From positions 1 through 7,984 of the forward strand of contig DATHET010000241.1 in the NCBI GenBank assembly GCA_035490315.1: a stretch of DNA of 7,984 nucleotides, in the 5' to 3' direction. Position 1 is the stretch's first letter; every line of letters begins with the position of its first letter. Below, piece by piece: positions 6,136-7,984 of the stretch. A model generated the notes under the pieces. The model saw nothing but the letters and a program-made list of their open reading frames with translations, was not told where the DNA came from and searched no databases. The position numbers were made by a program, and so were the translations under genes. This DNA comes from JADJQU01 sp035490315 (GTDB lineage Bacteria > Planctomycetota > UBA1135 > GCA-002686595).

Positions 6136-6325
6136 GCTCTGTCATAGAAGAAGCACGAGTCCGCGGCGATCCATGGATCCACGTAGTTCGAGCAGTGCAG
6201 TGCGATCGAACGTGTCGAGCGATTGCACGTCGATCACACCGATCCTGAAAGGTTCTCGATTGAGATCGCGTTTTCGACAGTCCACAGACTCTCGCCTGAT
6301 TTTCAAACCACTCACAAGGACTCTC
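6136..6325. promoter_or_regulatory. Divergent intergenic region (propeller gene / CsbD gene)
   Basis: These 190 bp separate the starts of two divergent genes and look less GC-rich than the coding DNA, as expected for promoters. They contain a 12-bp palindrome GATCCATGGATC (6168-6179). An imperfect inverted repeat, GTGCGATCG / CGATTGCAC (6200-6208 and 6220-6228), has eight of nine bases paired and an 11-bp spacer. The second could be an operator. TTGCAC (6223-6228) and TTGAGA (6260-6265) resemble -35 boxes, but neither has a good -10 at standard spacing. No small gene is evident. Confidence 0.4.
6316..6320 (+). promoter_or_regulatory. Ribosome binding site of the CsbD gene
   Basis: AAGGA ends five bases before the ATG at 6326. 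This fixes the start over the longer in-frame opening upstream, which is antisense to the propeller gene. Confidence 0.7.
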
Positions 6326-6598
6326 ATGAATCGAGACAAAGCAAAGGGCGCAGTCAACGAAGCCGTCGGCAAGGCTCAACGCAAGATCGGCAAGATGACC
6401 GGCAGCGAGAAGACCGAAGCCAAGGGCGCCATCCGTCAGGCCAAGGGCAACCTGCAGCAGGCCAAGGGCACGGTGAAGGACGCTGCGAAGTCCCTCGTGC
6501 GAAGCGCGCGCGCCAGCGCGAACTCGACGCCGCGCGCCAAAGTCACGACGCGCACCACGACCACGCGAGTCAAGACGACTCGGACTCGGCCGGTTTGA
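6326..6598 (+). CDS. CsbD-family stress protein with Thr/Arg-rich tail
   Basis: 90 residues, starting at an ATG with AAGGA upstream. Residues 1-56 are a CsbD-type domain: a hydrophilic, Ala/Lys-rich helical protein with the repeated pattern KAKGAVNEAVGKAQRKIGKM and then EAKGAIRQAKGNLQQAKGTV. CsbD/YjbJ proteins are small, abundant and induced under general stress or by stress sigma factors in several bacteria; their molecular role is unsettled. The typical length is 60-70 residues. Here about 30 extra residues follow: an Arg/Ala/Ser stretch (57-70), then VTTRTTTTRVKTTRTRPV with alternating Thr and Arg. The tail is strongly basic and probably disordered, recalling DNA-binding tails of histone-like proteins, though that function is inferred. 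No signal peptide is seen, so it is probably cytoplasmic. Hairpins follow the stop, and the gene is likely transcribed alone. Confidence 0.88.
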   Translation: MNRDKAKGAVNEAVGKAQRKIGKMTGSEKTEAKGAIRQAKGNLQQAKGTVKDAAKSLVRSARASANSTPRAKVTTRTTTTRVKTTRTRPV

Positions 6599-6610
6599 GG
6601 CGAGTGCGAC

Positions 6611-6637
6611 GCGGGCGAGCCTCTCAGGCGCGCCCGC
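6611..6637. terminator. Strong hairpin after the CsbD gene
   Basis: GCGGGCG (6611-6617) pairs with CGCCCGC (6631-6637), and inside it GCCT pairs with AGGC around a CTC loop. This gives an 11-bp stem with one A/G mismatch. It begins 12 bases after the CsbD stop and lies between convergent genes. No T-run follows on either strand, so an intrinsic terminator is not certain. Confidence 0.5.
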
Positions 6638-6657
6638 GGTGACTTGCGGCAATCGAA

Positions 6658-6679
6658 CCCGAGGCGATCTCGCTTCGGG
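6658..6679. terminator. Second hairpin between convergent genes
   Basis: CCCGAGGCG and CGCTTCGGG (6658-6666 and 6671-6679) form a 9-bp stem with one G-U pair and an ATCT loop. With the hairpin at 6611-6637 it makes a two-hairpin spacer between the CsbD gene and the convergent minus-strand gene. There is no T-run; termination or 3'-end protection is inferred. The rest of 6680-6741 shows nothing further. Confidence 0.4.
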
Positions 6680-6741
6680 CTCGACTCGAAAAGCGGGATC
6701 GAGAGTGGGAGTTCCTCAGACTGTAGTGTGTCGTCGCATGG

Positions 6742-7984
6742 TCAACGCTGCTCGAGGACGACAGAGACAAAGGTCATCTTTCCAGCCTCGATGACCACCG
6801 GGCGTGTCGCTTCGACGTAGTCGTCCATCGAAAGCCGAAGCTCGTAGGTGCCGGGAAGGAAGGGGTACTCGGCCTCGTTCGAGCCCTCCGGCACAGAAGC
6901 GTTCAGCTTGCCTTTCTGCCCATTCCAGGTGCTGCCATGGGCTTCGGTATGCCACGCGAGCGGCAGTTCTCTTCCCGTCGAATCGAAGAGTCGGCAGTCA
7001 GCGCCCAGAGGTTCGCCTCGAGCATTGAGCGCTTGGATTCTCAGCCGTCCGCCGCGCGCGACGTCCATTTGTCTACGCACGATTGCGCCGGCCAGAAGTT
7101 CGACTTCGATGGGCGTGCAGACCCAGTAAATGTCGCCCCCGTGGCCAGTCGATTCTGGTTGAACCTCGACCCGGTACTTTCCAGCCGGCAATTCCGTCAA
7201 CCGGAAAACACCGCCCTCCCCTTGGGAAGCATCGTGACCGCGGCGCATGTCACGGAAAAAATCGGGGAACCCTCCCATGAAACCATGGTGGATCACATGC
7301 CGACTTTTCAGCAGCATGCGAAAGGTGCGAGTCGGGGACGAAGCCTCGTCGGCCAGGAAGAAGGCGAAGCCCGCGTCGGTCATCACGGTTCCGTCCGACG
7401 CTACCAGATCGATGACGAGCCCCGCGGAGCGCTCCTCCCGCACTAGCTCGACCGGAACGTCCGTCGTCTGTCCGGCGGCCGGCGCGACGATGTCGAGCGT
7501 TTGATCCAGATAGCCTTCCGGACCGAGGACGACGACCGAGCAGCTCTTCCCTGGCGGGAGGAACATCTCGTGGGTGGGTGCCGGGTTCGTTCCCCACACG
7601 CTCTTGCCAACCCCCTCCGAGAGCAGGACCGCTGCCTTGGCAGGCTTGCCGTCGCACTGGACATGGACGACCAGTCGCCCGAAGTCGACCGCCAGTCGGA
7701 CCCCATCGGCAGAGGCCTGGATGGGCCAGCGCGCGCCGACGATCAAACCTGGCGAACCAAGCCTGAGACTGATCTCGTGAAGCCCCGGCTCGAGTCCCTC
7801 GATGGAGAACCATCCCTGCTCGTCCGTGGTCGCGCTCGCACCGCTCACTCGCATGCGACCCTCCGACCATACGAGATCGGAATGGCTGATCGGCGAAAAG
7901 CGCAGTCCCGTGCTGCGAAAGGTTGCGGACAGCTCGTGGCCCGTCAGATCCTGCGCTCCAGGAATCGTCAGCCATCCTCGGATG
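6742..7984 (-). CDS. Multi-domain carboxypeptidase-regulatory-like (beta-sandwich) protein, 5' partial
   Basis: The frame stays open from its TGA (6744-6742) to the right edge, giving 413 residues with the start outside the window. The ATG at 7854 is internal, since the sequence before it (TIPGAQDLTGHELSATF) is already protein-like. The visible part divides into about four beta-rich segments. Segment one ends near 7687 and has TTDEQGWFSIEGLEPGLHEISLRL-type spacing, the hallmark of carboxypeptidase-regulatory-like domains. Segment two (about 7677-7441) has FLPPGKSCSVVVLGPEG. Segment three (about 7425-7051) has GVFRLTELPAGKYRVEVQPE. Segment four (about 7050-6745) has LRIQALNARGEPLGADCRL and FLPGTYELRLSMDDYVEA. 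The recurring L-P/E-P-G-x-Y/H-E/R-hydrophobic turn is typical of such prealbumin-like folds. No catalytic motif, membrane segment or sorting signal appears in this part. Family members are often extracellular or envelope proteins, so an exported structural or scaffold role is plausible but unproven. Confidence 0.75.
   Translation of the reverse strand, partial: IRGWLTIPGAQDLTGHELSATFRSTGLRFSPISHSDLVWSEGRMRVSGASATTDEQGWFSIEGLEPGLHEISLRLGSPGLIVGARWPIQASADGVRLAVDFGRLVVHVQCDGKPAKAAVLLSEGVGKSVWGTNPAPTHEMFLPPGKSCSVVVLGPEGYLDQTLDIVAPAAGQTTDVPVELVREERSAGLVIDLVASDGTVMTDAGFAFFLADEASSPTRTFRMLLKSRHVIHHGFMGGFPDFFRDMRRGHDASQGEGGVFRLTELPAGKYRVEVQPESTGHGGDIYWVCTPIEVELLAGAIVRRQMDVARGGRLRIQALNARGEPLGADCRLFDSTGRELPLAWHTEAHGSTWNGQKGKLNASVPEGSNEAEYPFLPGTYELRLSMDDYVEATRPVVIEAGKMTFVSVVLEQR

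Noticed and set aside
7852..7854. ATG as the start of the rightmost gene
   Set aside because: The frame remains open and protein-like from here to the window edge, so this Met is internal.

Overview
The window comes from a GC-rich bacterial chromosome, most likely a member of the Planctomycetota. Two protein signatures support this. One is a tandem pair of TIGR03067-type domains, a family best known from planctomycetes. The other is a secreted WNGSSW-type repeat protein ending in a Cys-containing domain (NYCMAKLNSLGC, PFQGGTLC, NDCSGHY, WGRDPGF), which I recognise from large secreted proteins of marine planctomycetes. There are no rRNA, tRNA, CRISPR, phage or transposase genes. The assignment is by motif recall, not by a search.

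Layout, left to right. (1) Positions 1-1662, plus strand: a gamma-glutamyltranspeptidase-like N-terminal-nucleophile enzyme that lacks only its N-terminus. (2) 1733-2332, minus strand: a membrane-anchored coiled-coil protein with C-terminal MORN_2/YwqK-like repeats, convergent with the first gene across a short hairpin-bearing spacer. (3) 2507-3052, plus strand: a small Spy/CpxP/ZraP-like envelope protein, divergent from the MORN gene. (4) 3062-3246: a compact repeat element made of a perfect 51-bp inverted repeat with a 3-nt loop, running into tandem 39-bp units. It lies between convergent genes. (5) 3230-4285, minus strand: an N-terminal helical leader of the kind usually placed before ankyrin repeats, followed by two TIGR03067-like domains. 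(6) 4480-6135, minus strand: a secreted protein with seven repeats of exactly 50 residues (a likely beta-propeller) and the planctomycete C-terminal domain. (7) 6326-6598, plus strand: a CsbD-family stress protein with an unusual Thr/Arg-rich tail. (8) 6742 to the right edge, minus strand: the C-terminal part of a protein built of several carboxypeptidase-regulatory-like beta-sandwich segments.

The genes alternate in orientation and are mostly single-gene units. They do not form an obvious pathway or defence island. A loose common theme is the cell envelope and stress: the Spy-like protein, CsbD, the secreted propeller, the anchored MORN protein, and an enzyme family that is usually exported. 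The most unusual DNA feature is the repeat element at 3062-3246. The most unusual protein architectures are the leader plus double TIGR03067 fusion and the basic-tailed CsbD protein. I see no convincing new multi-gene system.
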